Positions 43,854-53,201 are shown, counted from the first letter of the stretch. The stretch: DNA of 64,000 nucleotides from Peribacillus huizhouensis (GCF_014138605.1 NZ_JACJHX010000014.1:1-64000), one strand, 5' to 3'. Notes: a model not told the origin generated them from the letters alone. Numbers and translations are program-made.

Positions 43854-44390
43854 CTATTTGGTGTAACGGTTTGCATAGCTAGATGCTACGAATGCATTCG
43901 GTTTAATTTTCGGTTCTACACCCATGGCTTCCATTCTTGCTACCATTTCATTGACAAATTCACTCGTTTTATTCTTTTTTCCAGCGCCAATATCAATATG
44001 GCCTTCCATTGTAAATGTGGCTCCCTGATAAAGGTAAGGTAGAACGATGTCGATTAATTGATTTTTTCTTTCCTCCGTAAATAAAGCAACAATTTCTTCG
44101 GATAGAGATAATTCATTGGAAATTCGCTCATGCAAATGCAACATTCTCCTAGGAATTATAACTTTTCTTATACAAGCCCATACACCATTTCCTTCATTAA
44201 ATATGACAATTCCTGTTATAAAGGTCGTATGTGTTTGGTGAACTTGAGAATCTGTTCCTACCATTAATCGAAAGTGACTGCAAGGTTTAGATTTCATGAA
44301 TTTCACAATATGTTCAAAAACCTGGTCAAAGGACATCCAACTTTCCTGTAGATTTTGAAATAGGTACTGATTATCCAAATCGTTTCTCAT
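43854..44390 (-). CDS. ykuK: YkuK-family ribonuclease-H-like protein
   Basis: 178 residues, with the strongly conserved MVGTDSQVHQTHTTFITG, LFTEERKNQLIDIVLPYLYQ, GATFTMEGHIDIGAGKKNKT and the C-terminal FVASSYANRYTK, matching B. subtilis YkuK along its length. The fold is RNase-H-like and the acidic residues (Asp in GTDSQ, Glu in MEGHIDIG) could be catalytic; the substrate is unknown. No strong ribosome binding site is visible before ATG 44390. Confidence 0.88.
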   Translation of the reverse strand: MRNDLDNQYLFQNLQESWMSFDQVFEHIVKFMKSKPCSHFRLMVGTDSQVHQTHTTFITGIVIFNEGNGVWACIRKVIIPRRMLHLHERISNELSLSEEIVALFTEERKNQLIDIVLPYLYQGATFTMEGHIDIGAGKKNKTSEFVNEMVARMEAMGVEPKIKPNAFVASSYANRYTK

Positions 44391-44694
44391 ATCTTAATAT
44401 CACAACTTTCTCCTCAATTCATGAATATGGAAATTTGTTCTTATTTGTATTTTATGAAAAAACTGGATTGTCGTGTCAGGCATTTGTGGTGATACTTTAT
44501 TTTTTATGTCCCATTCTAAATTCTTCATAAAATCTAAAAAAGTTATATCTATTTAAAACCATCTTCTCCTGGGGTGGTTTTTGTCTTATTTTAGTGGTTT
44601 TTGTAAAAATTCCAGATGCCGAATGTTTATTTTTAAACTAAATGAACATAATAATTTCCAAATACATCAATTATAGGTATAAGGGGGATATTCC
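44391..44694. other. Divergent promoter region
   Basis: About 300 AT-rich bases between ykuK and the Tat substrate gene. AAGGGGG precedes the plus-strand ATG. A hairpin-forming stretch (AACCA...TGGTT) lies near 44560. Confidence 0.4.
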
Positions 44695-45486
44695 ATGAGT
44701 GAAAAAGATGAAAGAAAAGATGCGATGACCCGTAGGCAATTTATTCGTAAGGGAGGCTATGTTGCTGGCGGAGCTATTGGTGGTGGGATTTTGGGTGCTT
44801 CAATTTCTCAAATGTTTATGCCGACAGCTCCATCTCCATCTCCAGAAATAAGTAAGACTAAAAATGAAGGTGTCCAAAAAGCCGATGTAGAACGCTATAA
44901 TCAAGCACTTATGTTCTTCAATAAACAAGAGGATTTTAAAGTTCTTGCTCAAGCCTCTGAACGAATTTTTCCGGCGGATGACCTTGGACCAGGTGCGATT
45001 GATTTAGATGTTCCTTTTTATATCGATCATCAATTAGCAGGAGCTTGGGGAAATAATGCGCGAGACTATATGTTGGGGCCATTTTATCCTGGTATAGAAA
45101 CGCAAGGTTTCCAGTCGCATTTAAAAAGAAATGAAATCATTAGTCAAGGAATTGCTAGAATACAGTCGGTTAGCAAAGAGAATTTTAAGAAGAAATTCAC
45201 AGAGTTAAACGAGCAACAACAAGATGATATATTGGCTGCTTTTGAAAAAGGAAAAGTGAAAATGAAAGGTGTAAGCTCAAATGATTTCTTTACTTTGCTT
45301 CGCATGTCGGTGTTAGAAGGAGTTTATGCTGATCCATTATATGGTGGTAATCGTGACATGGCGGGTTGGAAAATGAAAGGGTTTCCTGGCAATCAGATGA
45401 GTTATTTGGCACAAATTGAATCAAAGGAATTTCTCGAAATTGAACCGAGCAGTCTACATTCTCATATTGCTTCACCAAAAAAATAA
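44695..45486 (+). CDS. Gluconate 2-dehydrogenase subunit 3-family protein (Tat substrate)
   Basis: 263 residues. A twin-arginine signal (MTRRQFIRKGG) is followed by a glycine-rich hydrophobic helix and a Pro/Ser-rich linker. The mature domain (about 65-250) with SERIFPADDLGPGA, DVPFYIDHQLAG and GNRDMAGWKMKGFPG is the small subunit of membrane-bound GMC dehydrogenases. It is exported folded with the partner flavoprotein encoded 45 bases downstream. Confidence 0.88.
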   Translation: MSEKDERKDAMTRRQFIRKGGYVAGGAIGGGILGASISQMFMPTAPSPSPEISKTKNEGVQKADVERYNQALMFFNKQEDFKVLAQASERIFPADDLGPGAIDLDVPFYIDHQLAGAWGNNARDYMLGPFYPGIETQGFQSHLKRNEIISQGIARIQSVSKENFKKKFTELNEQQQDDILAAFEKGKVKMKGVSSNDFFTLLRMSVLEGVYADPLYGGNRDMAGWKMKGFPGNQMSYLAQIESKEFLEIEPSSLHSHIASPKK

Positions 45487-45530
45487 CGTGAATGAGACAT
45501 ACATATTTTAAGACAGAGAGGAAGTAAAAA

Positions 45531-47243
45531 GTGGCTAAAACATTACCTAAAGTCGATGTATTAACAGTCGGAGTTGGTTGGGCTGGAGGAATTATCGCAG
45601 CCGAATGTGCGAAAAATGGATTAAACGTAGTTGGCTTAGAACGAGGCGGGAATCGCAATACAGAAGATTTCTCCATGATCCATGATGAATTAAGATATGC
45701 CATCCGCTATGATTTAATGCAAGATGTGTCAAAAGAGACTATCACATTTCGCAACAAATTAGATCAAAGGGCGTTACCAATGAGGCAATTAGGTTCTTTC
45801 CTCCTCGGTTCTAGCGTAGGTGGTTCAGGTGTCCACTGGAATGGTCATACTTTCCGCTTCCTTCCATACGATTTTGAAATTAAAACAAAAACAATCGAAA
45901 AGTATGGGAAGTCGAAAATTAAAGATGATTATTTGCTCCAGGATTGGGGCATTACCTATGATGAGTTAGAGCCATACTATGATACGTTTGAAAAAACATG
46001 CGGAATTTCTGGTGAACCAAATCCGCTTGGTGGCAAACGGAGCAGTGATTATCCTACACCGCCAATGAAAAATACGGTCATAACAAATAAATTTAGAGAC
46101 GCGGCAAAAAAGCTCAATTTACACCCGTTTTCTTTACCATCTGCAAATTTGTCTGAGGCGTATACGAATCCTGATGGAGAAAAACTTAATGCTTGTCAAT
46201 ATTGTGCCTTTTGTGAGCGATTTGGATGTGAATATGGAGCAAAAACTTCTCCAAATATAACAGTTATTCCAACGGCTATGAAAACAGGTAAATTCGAGTT
46301 GAGAACACACGCCAATGTGATTGAAATCATTCACGAAGGCGGTAAGGCAACAGGAGTCAAGTATATAGACACCTTACAAGGCGAAGAATTCATCCAGCCA
46401 GCTGATGTCGTTGTATTAACAAGCTATGTCATGAATAACGCAAAGTTGTTACTCGTATCGAAGCTTGGAAACCCATACGATCCAAAAACCGGCAAAGGTG
46501 TGATTGGAAAAAATTACTCCTATCAGTTAACTCCTGGCAGTACCGGTTTCTTTGAAAAGGAACGATTTAATACTTATATGGGTGCTGGAGCTCTTGGTCA
46601 AGTTGTTGATGATTTTAATGGCGATAACTTTGATCATAGTAATCTTGATTTTATTCATGGAGGTACATTGGTCGTTAGTCAATCTGGATATCGTCCAATT
46701 GCAAGCAATCCCGTCCCTCCTGGAACACCATTATGGGGAAAAGAGTTCAAAGAACAATCGATTAAATATTATACTCGGACCATTAATGCTGGGTTCCAAG
46801 GCGCATCTTTGCCTCACCGGGACAACTATCTTGATTTAGATCCTACCTTTAAAGATGCATATGGAGTACCGTTATTAAGAATGACTTATAATTTTACTGA
46901 TCAAGATCGAAAGTTACATGAATATTTAACTAAGCAAAGTGAAAAGATCATGAAGGAAATGGGCGCAGATACCGTTATGAATATTGGGAAATTAGTGGAC
47001 TACAATATTGTGCCATACCAGACGACTCATAATGTGGGTGGTGTCATAATGGGAGATGACCCAAATATATCAGCGGTGAATAATTATTCGCAAATGTGGG
47101 ATGCTGATAATGTATTTGTCGTCGGTGCCTCTGCCTTTCCACATAATAGCGGCTATAATCCTACGGGAACGCTTGGAGCGCTCGCTTATCGTGCAGCAGA
47201 AGGGATTGTGAAATATAGTAAAAATGGAGGCCAGCTTGTTTAG
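45531..47243 (+). CDS. GMC-family oxidoreductase (gluconate 2-dehydrogenase-like large subunit)
   Basis: 570 residues. The FAD-binding loop GVGWAGG is near the N-terminus; LERGG, SSVGGSGVHWNGHTFRF and the C-terminal GTLGALAYRAAEGI complete the GMC pattern, with catalytic His residues in TTHNVGG and FPHNSGYNPTG. A CQYCAFCERFGCEYGAK cluster may hold an iron-sulfur centre or disulphides. There is no own signal peptide, so it probably leaves the cell with the Tat-tagged small subunit. The GTG start follows AGAGGAAG. The electron acceptor and substrate are unknown; no cytochrome subunit is present. Confidence 0.88.
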   Translation: MAKTLPKVDVLTVGVGWAGGIIAAECAKNGLNVVGLERGGNRNTEDFSMIHDELRYAIRYDLMQDVSKETITFRNKLDQRALPMRQLGSFLLGSSVGGSGVHWNGHTFRFLPYDFEIKTKTIEKYGKSKIKDDYLLQDWGITYDELEPYYDTFEKTCGISGEPNPLGGKRSSDYPTPPMKNTVITNKFRDAAKKLNLHPFSLPSANLSEAYTNPDGEKLNACQYCAFCERFGCEYGAKTSPNITVIPTAMKTGKFELRTHANVIEIIHEGGKATGVKYIDTLQGEEFIQPADVVVLTSYVMNNAKLLLVSKLGNPYDPKTGKGVIGKNYSYQLTPGSTGFFEKERFNTYMGAGALGQVVDDFNGDNFDHSNLDFIHGGTLVVSQSGYRPIASNPVPPGTPLWGKEFKEQSIKYYTRTINAGFQGASLPHRDNYLDLDPTFKDAYGVPLLRMTYNFTDQDRKLHEYLTKQSEKIMKEMGADTVMNIGKLVDYNIVPYQTTHNVGGVIMGDDPNISAVNNYSQMWDADNVFVVGASAFPHNSGYNPTGTLGALAYRAAEGIVKYSKNGGQLV

Positions 47244-47258
47244 AAAGGGGCATGGAGT

Positions 47259-47483
47259 ATGTTACAAAACATCGGAATTCCAGGTTTAATCATAATTCTT
47301 ATCATTACACTGATAATTTTTGGTCCGAAAAAACTGCCTGAAGTTGGTTCTGCCTTTGGGAAAACCTTATCTGAGTTTAAAAAATCTGCCCAAGATATTA
47401 TTAGTAGTGAAGATATAGATTCTACTAACAAGGGAATTGAAGTAGCAAGGTCGGATAAGGTGACCGATTTAATCAAGAAATGA
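47259..47483 (+). CDS. tatA: Sec-independent translocase protein TatA
   Basis: 74 residues: a short N-terminal membrane helix ([17 protein letters not shown]), the [10 protein letters not shown] hinge and an amphipathic helix ([15 protein letters not shown]), the TatA layout. It is the last gene of a three-gene operon with a Tat substrate and its flavoprotein partner, which suggests a dedicated export channel. No tatC gene is in the window, so TatC must come from elsewhere. Confidence 0.92.
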   Translation: MLQNIGIPGLIIILIITLIIFGPKKLPEVGSAFGKTLSEFKKSAQDIISSEDIDSTNKGIEVARSDKVTDLIKK

Positions 47484-47486
47484 GAG

Positions 47487-47513
47487 TAAAGTCATTATTT
47501 CTTTGTGATTTTA
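47487..47513 (+). terminator. Terminator of the Tat operon
   Basis: GTAAAGTCA / TGATTTTAC arms (one G-T pair) followed by a T-rich run directly after tatA. Confidence 0.6.
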
Positions 47514-47582
47514 CTTTTAATTACTCAACATTTGATTCCGGTTGTAACAGAGATACGGGTCTGTTTTTGGGCTGTAATTCCT

Positions 47583-47622
47583 TTATCCTACTCTTTACAG
47601 GCAGTGAGCCCCCCACTTCAAG
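47583..47622 (-). repeat. Intergenic repeat family B, degenerate copy
   Basis: TTATCCTACTCTTTACAGGC followed by AGTGAGCCCCCCAC corresponds to the GGGATAAA...CAGTAAAACCCCCAC half of family B, with several changes. Confidence 0.4.
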
Positions 47623-47742
47623 ATTCTAAGTATGTAAATGAAGTCGGGTGTGATAAACTGCCCGTAAAGGTCCGATTGATCGAAGCGGTAGCGAGGATTA
47701 TAGCGACAGTAGTACGGGACTAACCATCAGTGAGGGATGAAG

Positions 47743-47775
47743 AAAACCTTTACTGATGGAAGTTTCACTTTATTA
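47743..47775 (-). repeat. Intergenic repeat family B, partial copy
   Basis: ACTGATGGAAGTTTCACTTT matches the first half of family B. Together with 47583-47622 it brackets about 120 bases with no gene. Confidence 0.55.
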
Positions 47776-47811
47776 TATCGTTTCCAATTTAAATATCATA
47801 TTTTTCAAAGA

Positions 47812-47874
47812 AAGGGTCTGACTTACACTATATATATCGATTTTAAATGATGTAGATAGTGTGAGTCTGGCCCT
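47812..47874. repeat. Inverted repeat of the GGGTCTGAC type, probable terminator
   Basis: AGGGTCTGACTTACACTAT and ATAGTGTGAGTCTGGCCCT pair imperfectly over 19 bases around a 25-base loop. It lies 46 bases from the stop of the minus-strand nhaC gene. Confidence 0.55.
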
Positions 47875-47920
47875 ATCATGTGTGCTTTTTTACTATAGAC
47901 AAGAGGGGATTCGTATCTTG

Positions 47921-49351
47921 TTATTGCGAATGTGCTCGGTATTCTTCTTCAACTGTAGGTTCATCCTTTACATACCAGATAAACTTTCCTGTATACCCGT
48001 ATATAACAGCAATAGTAATTGCTACAAAAGGAAACCATACAAACGGTGTATAAGCAAAGGTCGATACACCAAGAACCGCTGTCATGTACATGGCGTTTTC
48101 TGTCCAAGGAATCATTACACCAGTCAACGTTCCTCCTGTTTCAGCATTTCTTGAGAGTACGCGTCGTTCGATTTTTAGTTTGTCATAGTTTTCTCCCGTC
48201 ATTTTAGTAGCTGTAATAAGAGCTACAAAAGCAGCACTTCCAAAAAAGTTTCCAAAGAATCCCGCAGCAATAGTTGAAACAGTTAATCTTCCGGCATTTT
48301 TTGCCCAGCGGGAAAGAATATCACTGACCACTTTTATGACTCCAGTTTGCTCCATTAAACCACCAAAACCAAGAGCAACCAAGAAAAATACAACTAATCC
48401 AGACATAGAACTAATTCCGCCTCTATTTAACAATAAATCTAAAAATTCAATTCCCGTATTGGCACTGTATCCTTCATAAGCTGTTCTTAATGCAGGAATA
48501 AAATCCATTCCTTGAAATGCCCAAGACCAAATCACTCCAAGAAGTGCACCAAACGTTATAGTTGGGATAGATGGTTTGTTCAAAGCTAGTAAAATCATGA
48601 CTATCAAAGCAGGGACGAGTGAATACCACGTAATATTAAAATGGCTGCTTAAAGCATTGGCGTTTTCTTGTACCTTACTCACATCTAAGTTTTCATTTCC
48701 ATACATCATTCCCGCAATATAAAACAAAATTGCAGTAATAATGATCGCTGGCAGACTGACATAAAGCATAGATCGAATATGATCCATCAACTTAACCTTA
48801 GACAAAGATGCAGTTAATACGGTCGTATCAGAAATTGGTGATAGCTTATCACCAAAAAATGATCCCGAGATGACAGCACCAGCAACAAGTGGTAGCGGTA
48901 ATCCGAAACTTTGACCGATTCCCATCATGGCTATGCCTGCGGTACCTGCTGTTCCCCATGAAGTACCAGTAGCTAACGAGGTAATGGCACAAATAATCAC
49001 TGTACCTGGCAGAAAAACACTCGGATGCATGATTTCAAGCCCGTAATAAATAATACTCGGTACAACGCCTCCTGCAATCCACGTTCCAATTAAAGAGCCC
49101 ACAGCTAATATAATTAATGGAGCTTGAAGCCCATTAGTGATACCTTTAATAATTGACTCTTGAAGGTCATCGTACGTATGTCCAAGATAAAGTCCGAAGA
49201 ATATAACGACGAACCAGACAATGAAAAGAGAGAGTGAAATATCTATTTCAAACACACTAACTGAGCTGAACATTATAACCATAAAAAAAACTAAAAGAAT
49301 AATAATTTCTCCCAGTCTTGGCAATCGAGGCTGTTTCCTTATGTTTGACAT
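47921..49351 (-). CDS. nhaC: Na+/H+ antiporter NhaC family
   Basis: 476 residues with about 12 membrane helices. Family landmarks are TSLATGTSWGTAGTAGIAMM, SGSFFGDKLSPISDTT and RNAETGGTLTGVMIPWTENA. It exchanges sodium, or malate/lactate in relatives such as MleN, for protons; MleN-type use is possible. GGGGGA precedes the ATG. A good cre site lies about 120 bases upstream, suggesting carbon catabolite control. Confidence 0.88.
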   Translation of the reverse strand: MSNIRKQPRLPRLGEIIILLVFFMVIMFSSVSVFEIDISLSLFIVWFVVIFFGLYLGHTYDDLQESIIKGITNGLQAPLIILAVGSLIGTWIAGGVVPSIIYYGLEIMHPSVFLPGTVIICAITSLATGTSWGTAGTAGIAMMGIGQSFGLPLPLVAGAVISGSFFGDKLSPISDTTVLTASLSKVKLMDHIRSMLYVSLPAIIITAILFYIAGMMYGNENLDVSKVQENANALSSHFNITWYSLVPALIVMILLALNKPSIPTITFGALLGVIWSWAFQGMDFIPALRTAYEGYSANTGIEFLDLLLNRGGISSMSGLVVFFLVALGFGGLMEQTGVIKVVSDILSRWAKNAGRLTVSTIAAGFFGNFFGSAAFVALITATKMTGENYDKLKIERRVLSRNAETGGTLTGVMIPWTENAMYMTAVLGVSTFAYTPFVWFPFVAITIAVIYGYTGKFIWYVKDEPTVEEEYRAHSQ

Positions 49352-49467
49352 TTATATCCCCCAGTTCTGGTAATTGAATTACCATTGGAATGATTTGCTT
49401 GTATATCATCATTACTTTTGTAATAACATAATTAGCTTGTCCTGTTTGGAATCCCAAATCTCTTATA

Positions 49468-49482
49468 TGAAAGCGCTTAAAA
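49468..49482. promoter_or_regulatory. Possible cre site upstream of nhaC
   Basis: ATGAAAGCGCTTAAA fits the CcpA site consensus at all but one position. Confidence 0.4.
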
Positions 49483-49952
49483 TTTTGATATCAGAAAACA
49501 TGGATATAATCATGCTGTACTGTACAATGTAAACACTATTCACATGTAACCCACTCAGATCAGTAGAAAGGTTTTAAAACAATCTCCATGGACATAGCTA
49601 ATTTTGTATATAAATCATAGTGTACCCCCTTTTCGAATTTGTTTTTTAGAAAATGCCGAAAATTTATTTTATTGGCGATTTATTTAAGTATTGACCAATT
49701 TTTAATCTATGTAAAATGAATATAAATGATAGTTAGGATTAGGATTACTTATGCTAGACATATTTATTGAAAGTTTTGTAGAAGAAATTGAATGCCGAAA
49801 AAACCTTTCCTGACTTTAAAGAATTCTTAGATCAAATGATGTTAACTATTTACTGGATTGCTAACAATAACAAGGTGATACATGAAAATTTTACTGCAGA
49901 CCATTTCATTGTAGTCTTTCTTGTATGCACGTATAAATTAGAATTGAAGATC
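49483..49952. other. Gene-poor stretch with a possible gene remnant
   Basis: From 49751 a frame reads MLDIFIESFVEEIECRKNLS and stops; an overlapping frame from about 49788 continues DFKEFLDQMMLTIYWIANNN, then KVIHENFTADHFIVV. Together they look like one gene broken by a frameshift, running into the 3' end of the LysR gene. Family unknown. Confidence 0.35.
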
Positions 49953-50828
49953 TTAAGTGAATTGCTCCACCCAAACTTTCACACACTCTATAAACTTTTC
50001 CGTTGCTGGGGATATTGTGGGTGTAGTTGCGAGACCAATGATCCTAAAACTATCAACCTCTAAATCAAGAATAGAAAAATCTTGAGAGTAATCATCCAAT
50101 GCCACCATTTCTGAAAGAATACTAATCCCAAGATTATGTTTAACCATTGAGACGATCGCTTTGTCTTCATACAATTCATATTTTATATCTGGTTTAATAG
50201 AATGTTCTTTAAAAATTCGCGTTACATCCGTGTCTCCACCTTCTTTAGGAATAATGAAGGGTTCTTTCTCAATTTGGTTAAAGGTAATTTTTTTTTGTTT
50301 ATGTAACGGATTTTGACTAGACACGATACAAACCATTGGATCTTTCTTTAATGGGATGACTTCTAGGGATTTAGACAAAGCTGGAAGAGCCAAAAATCCA
50401 CAATCCACTTCATTATTTATTAACCAATGCTCAATCTTTTTATAATCTCCTTCAAACAATTTAATTTCAATATTCGGATAACTATTTTGAAAAAAAGTGA
50501 TAATCTTAGGTAGCCATTGAGATGCCACACTTGCAAAAGTGCCTACTTTTACCGTACCTACTTCCATTCCTTTAATTGCAGCTACCTCTTGTTTAATTTC
50601 TTCATTTATTAGTAATAGTTCGCGAATGTGTTTGATAATTCGGGCTCCATCACTCGTTAGTTGAACGCCTGATCGAGATCGAGTGATCAATGGTAGTCCC
50701 CATTCTGTTTCAAGACTATTGATGGCATGGCTTACGCCCGGTTGTGTTAAATTAAGGGAATTTGCGGCTTTTGTAAGACTCTTTAATTCAACAACTCTAT
50801 TGATTACTTCATATCGTGAAATGGTCAT
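49953..50828 (-). CDS. LysR-family transcriptional regulator
   Basis: 291 residues. An N-terminal winged helix-turn-helix (about 5-65: LTKAANSLNLTQPGVSHAIN) is followed by a periplasmic-binding-like effector domain (about 90-285). GAGGTGAG precedes the ATG. It diverges from the LLM monooxygenase operon at 51054-54566, with 225 bases between, the standard LysR arrangement, so it probably activates that operon. The ligand is unknown. Confidence 0.9.
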   Translation of the reverse strand: MTISRYEVINRVVELKSLTKAANSLNLTQPGVSHAINSLETEWGLPLITRSRSGVQLTSDGARIIKHIRELLLINEEIKQEVAAIKGMEVGTVKVGTFASVASQWLPKIITFFQNSYPNIEIKLFEGDYKKIEHWLINNEVDCGFLALPALSKSLEVIPLKKDPMVCIVSSQNPLHKQKKITFNQIEKEPFIIPKEGGDTDVTRIFKEHSIKPDIKYELYEDKAIVSMVKHNLGISILSEMVALDDYSQDFSILDLEVDSFRIIGLATTPTISPATEKFIECVKVWVEQFT

Positions 50829-50931
50829 TAGCTCACCTCATACATTCGTTATAATTATACTTAATATTATAAATATTCATTTTACTTATGTAAAGACGGT
50901 GATTATAGTTATAAATAAGCAAATACACTTT

Positions 50932-51019
50932 ATTGAGAGGAATTACTCTACAAATTTCTTGTAAACCCTTACAAGGTTCTGGTTGCTTGTCACTCTAATG
51001 AAAAGAAGCCTCTCTCAAT
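50932..51019 (+). promoter_or_regulatory. Structured leader before the LLM monooxygenase gene
   Basis: Outer arms ATTGAGAG (50932-50939) and CTCTCAAT (51012-51019) enclose an inner hairpin CTTGTAA-ACCC-TTACAAG (50958-50975). It ends 34 bases before the gene. It does not match the FMN, SAM or T-box consensus that I know. AT-rich dyads at 50849-50872 are candidates for LysR binding. Confidence 0.4.
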
Positions 51020-51053
51020 TAAAGGATAAATAAAAAATTAGGAGGAATTTTAG

Positions 51054-52145
51054 ATGAAATTAGGTCTGTTTTTATATGCTTCCCACCCACCAGAAAGATC
51101 TTATTATGATGCGACACAATGGGATTTAGAAATGATAAGGTATGCGGATGAATTAGATTATGAAGAAGTGTGGATGGGCGAGCATTTTACAGCAGAGTGG
51201 GAACCGATTCCTGCCCCTGATCTCGTGGTAGCCCAGGCACTGCTTCAGACAAAGAAGATTAAACTAGGTGTTGGGGCACACTTGTTGCCATACCATCATC
51301 CTGCTGAACTGGCTCATCGTGTAGCATACTTAGATCATTTAGCTCAAGGTAGATTTTTATTTGGGGTTGGCTCAAGTGGCTTAGGTAGTGACTTAGCTCT
51401 ATTCAACGTAGATGGTAGTACTGGTGAAAATGTTAAGATGACAGCTGAAGCACTCGAAATTATTCTTAAATTATGGACTGAGCAAGAGCCGTTTGAATAT
51501 AGAGGGAACTATTGGAATGTGAATAAAACGGACCGTATGCATGAAGTATTAGGACCTCATATGAAGCCTTATCAAAAACCATACCCTCCAATTGGAGTCG
51601 CTGGGTTGAGTCCTCATTCAGCCACTTTAAAAATCGCAGGACAACGGGGCTTTATTCCGATGAGTTTAGCTTATAGACATAGTGCAGCTTCAAAAAACTG
51701 GGAGTCTGTTGTTGAAGGAGCGAAACGAAGTGGTAAAACCCCTGATCGCCAAGATTGGAGAGTAGGTAAAAACGTTTTTGTCGCTGATACGGATGAAGAG
51801 GCATATGAATATTCGGTAAATTCAATGATGGGAAGACATTTTAGAGAATACACCATTCCTTTATTTAAGAGCTTAGGCAGATTGTCTATTTTTAAAGAGG
51901 ATGAGAATATTCCAGATGAAGATGTAACAGTAGATTATATAGCAGAAAACTGTTGGTTTATCGGGTCTCCTGATACTGTGGCAAAGAAACTAGATCATTT
52001 CTATAAAATCTCTGGAGGTTTTGGCACTTTACTGACTCCTGGTTATGATTATCTCGACAATCCTGAAGTATGGAAGAAATCTATGAGACTACTAAAGGAA
52101 GAGGTCCTTCCAAGATTAAAACATAATCGAGTAGTTTACTATTAA
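51054..52145 (+). CDS. LLM-class flavin-dependent monooxygenase, second
   Basis: 363 residues, luciferase-like barrel with EEVWMGEHFTAEWEPIPAP near the start, LGVGAHLLPYHHPAELAHRV and GRFLFGVGSSGLGSDLALF. This resembles the limonene-monooxygenase and luciferase-like branch rather than the RutA/TgnB-like protein at 16359-17504. It needs reduced FMN, which the reductase at 54018-54566 of the same cluster can supply. GGAGG lies 9 bases before the ATG. The substrate is not indicated by the neighbours; a short-chain dehydrogenase follows. Confidence 0.87.
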   Translation: MKLGLFLYASHPPERSYYDATQWDLEMIRYADELDYEEVWMGEHFTAEWEPIPAPDLVVAQALLQTKKIKLGVGAHLLPYHHPAELAHRVAYLDHLAQGRFLFGVGSSGLGSDLALFNVDGSTGENVKMTAEALEIILKLWTEQEPFEYRGNYWNVNKTDRMHEVLGPHMKPYQKPYPPIGVAGLSPHSATLKIAGQRGFIPMSLAYRHSAASKNWESVVEGAKRSGKTPDRQDWRVGKNVFVADTDEEAYEYSVNSMMGRHFREYTIPLFKSLGRLSIFKEDENIPDEDVTVDYIAENCWFIGSPDTVAKKLDHFYKISGGFGTLLTPGYDYLDNPEVWKKSMRLLKEEVLPRLKHNRVVYY

Positions 52146-52251
52146 GGGCTTGTTATACTTTTATCCCGATTTTATAGGTAGCAAACATGAAGCAAGCTTC
52201 ACTAAAAAGTTTGAAATTGGTTATTTTCATGGGAGTAGTAGGGGATGAAGG

Positions 52252-52281
52252 AACCCCACACTGATAGAAGTTTCACTTTAT
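52252..52281 (-). repeat. Intergenic repeat family B, partial copy
   Basis: ACCCCACACTGATAGAAGTT followed by TCACTTTATC. It lies between the monooxygenase and the dehydrogenase genes, so the operon is interrupted by a repeat. Confidence 0.6.
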
Positions 52282-52346
52282 CCAGGTGTAGTTATTTATC
52301 ATAAAGTAAATGGACTGTTTCAGAAAAATTATAAGAGGTGTTTTTA

Positions 52347-53099
52347 ATGGGGCGTTTAAACGGAAAAGTAGCGATAATTACAGGAGCAGCCAGTGGCCAA
52401 GGAGCCTGTGAGGCTGAAATATTTGCAAAAGAAGGAGCAAAAGTTGTTGCGGTCGATGTACAGATGGATCTTCTTCAACAAGTAGTATCAGACATAAAAG
52501 ATTTTGGTGGAGAAGCGATTGGCATAAAACTAGATGTGTCCTCAGAAGAAGATTGGAAAAAAGTAATAGAACATACTGTTAAAACCTATGAGAAAGTAGA
52601 TATTCTTGTGAATAATGCAGGGGTCATTATCTCAAATAATATTGAAAACTGCACTTCGGATGAATGGAATAAGATTCAGAACATCAATTCAACAGGAGTT
52701 TACTTAGGAATGAAGTATGCCATTGCAGAAATGCTTAGAACAGGTGGGGGTTCAATTGTTAATATTTCATCCATCGACAGTCTTGTAGGTGGTAGTAGTT
52801 CTGCTGCATATGCTGCCTCAAAGGGTTCTGTTAGATCCTTATCAAGACATACAGCAATTGATTATGCAAAAAGTAATATTCGAGTGAACTCTGTTTTCCC
52901 AGGTTATATTTTAACTCCAATGACCGCAGAACAACTTACTGATGATGAAAGAAGTGAATACATTTACAGCCAAACAGCTCTTCCTTATTTGGGAAATCCA
53001 GAAGATGTAGCTTATGGCGTTCTCTATCTTGCTTCAGACGAGGCTAAATTTGTTACTGGAACGGAATTAGTAATCGATGGGGGCTACACAGCCAAATAA
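52347..53099 (+). CDS. Short-chain dehydrogenase/reductase
   Basis: 250 residues from ATG 52347, 6 bases after AGAGGTG. Classical SDR: cofactor loop TGAASGQG, NNAG (DILVNNAGVI), catalytic Ser-Tyr-Lys with Ser in NISSIDS and YAASK, and the C-terminal GTELVIDGGYTAK. The acidic residue after strand 2 (AVDVQ) favours NAD. It probably oxidises or reduces the alcohol or ketone linked to the monooxygenase reaction. Confidence 0.9.
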   Translation: MGRLNGKVAIITGAASGQGACEAEIFAKEGAKVVAVDVQMDLLQQVVSDIKDFGGEAIGIKLDVSSEEDWKKVIEHTVKTYEKVDILVNNAGVIISNNIENCTSDEWNKIQNINSTGVYLGMKYAIAEMLRTGGGSIVNISSIDSLVGGSSSAAYAASKGSVRSLSRHTAIDYAKSNIRVNSVFPGYILTPMTAEQLTDDERSEYIYSQTALPYLGNPEDVAYGVLYLASDEAKFVTGTELVIDGGYTAK

Positions 53100-53150
53100 A
53101 GCGAAACTTCAATCAGTGGGGGGCTTACTGCCCGCTAATACGGGATAAAC
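53100..53150 (+). repeat. Intergenic repeat family B, full copy
   Basis: AGCGAAACTTCAATCAGTGG, then GGGGCTTACTGCCCGC and TAATACGGGATAAA. It begins at the dehydrogenase stop codon. Full copies form a hairpin through GCCCG / CGGG-type pairing. Confidence 0.75.
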
Positions 53151-53201
53151 GGTTAGAGATAACTACACCATGTAATTACTCTAAAAATGGGGTGTTTCTA
53201 A

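Noticed and set aside
47505..47723. 72-codon plus-strand frame after tatA
   Set aside because: It lies over the tatA terminator and a family B repeat fragment.
53100..53201. FMN riboswitch before the riboflavin kinase gene
   Set aside because: The conserved RFN blocks are absent; the space is a family B repeat plus a short leader.
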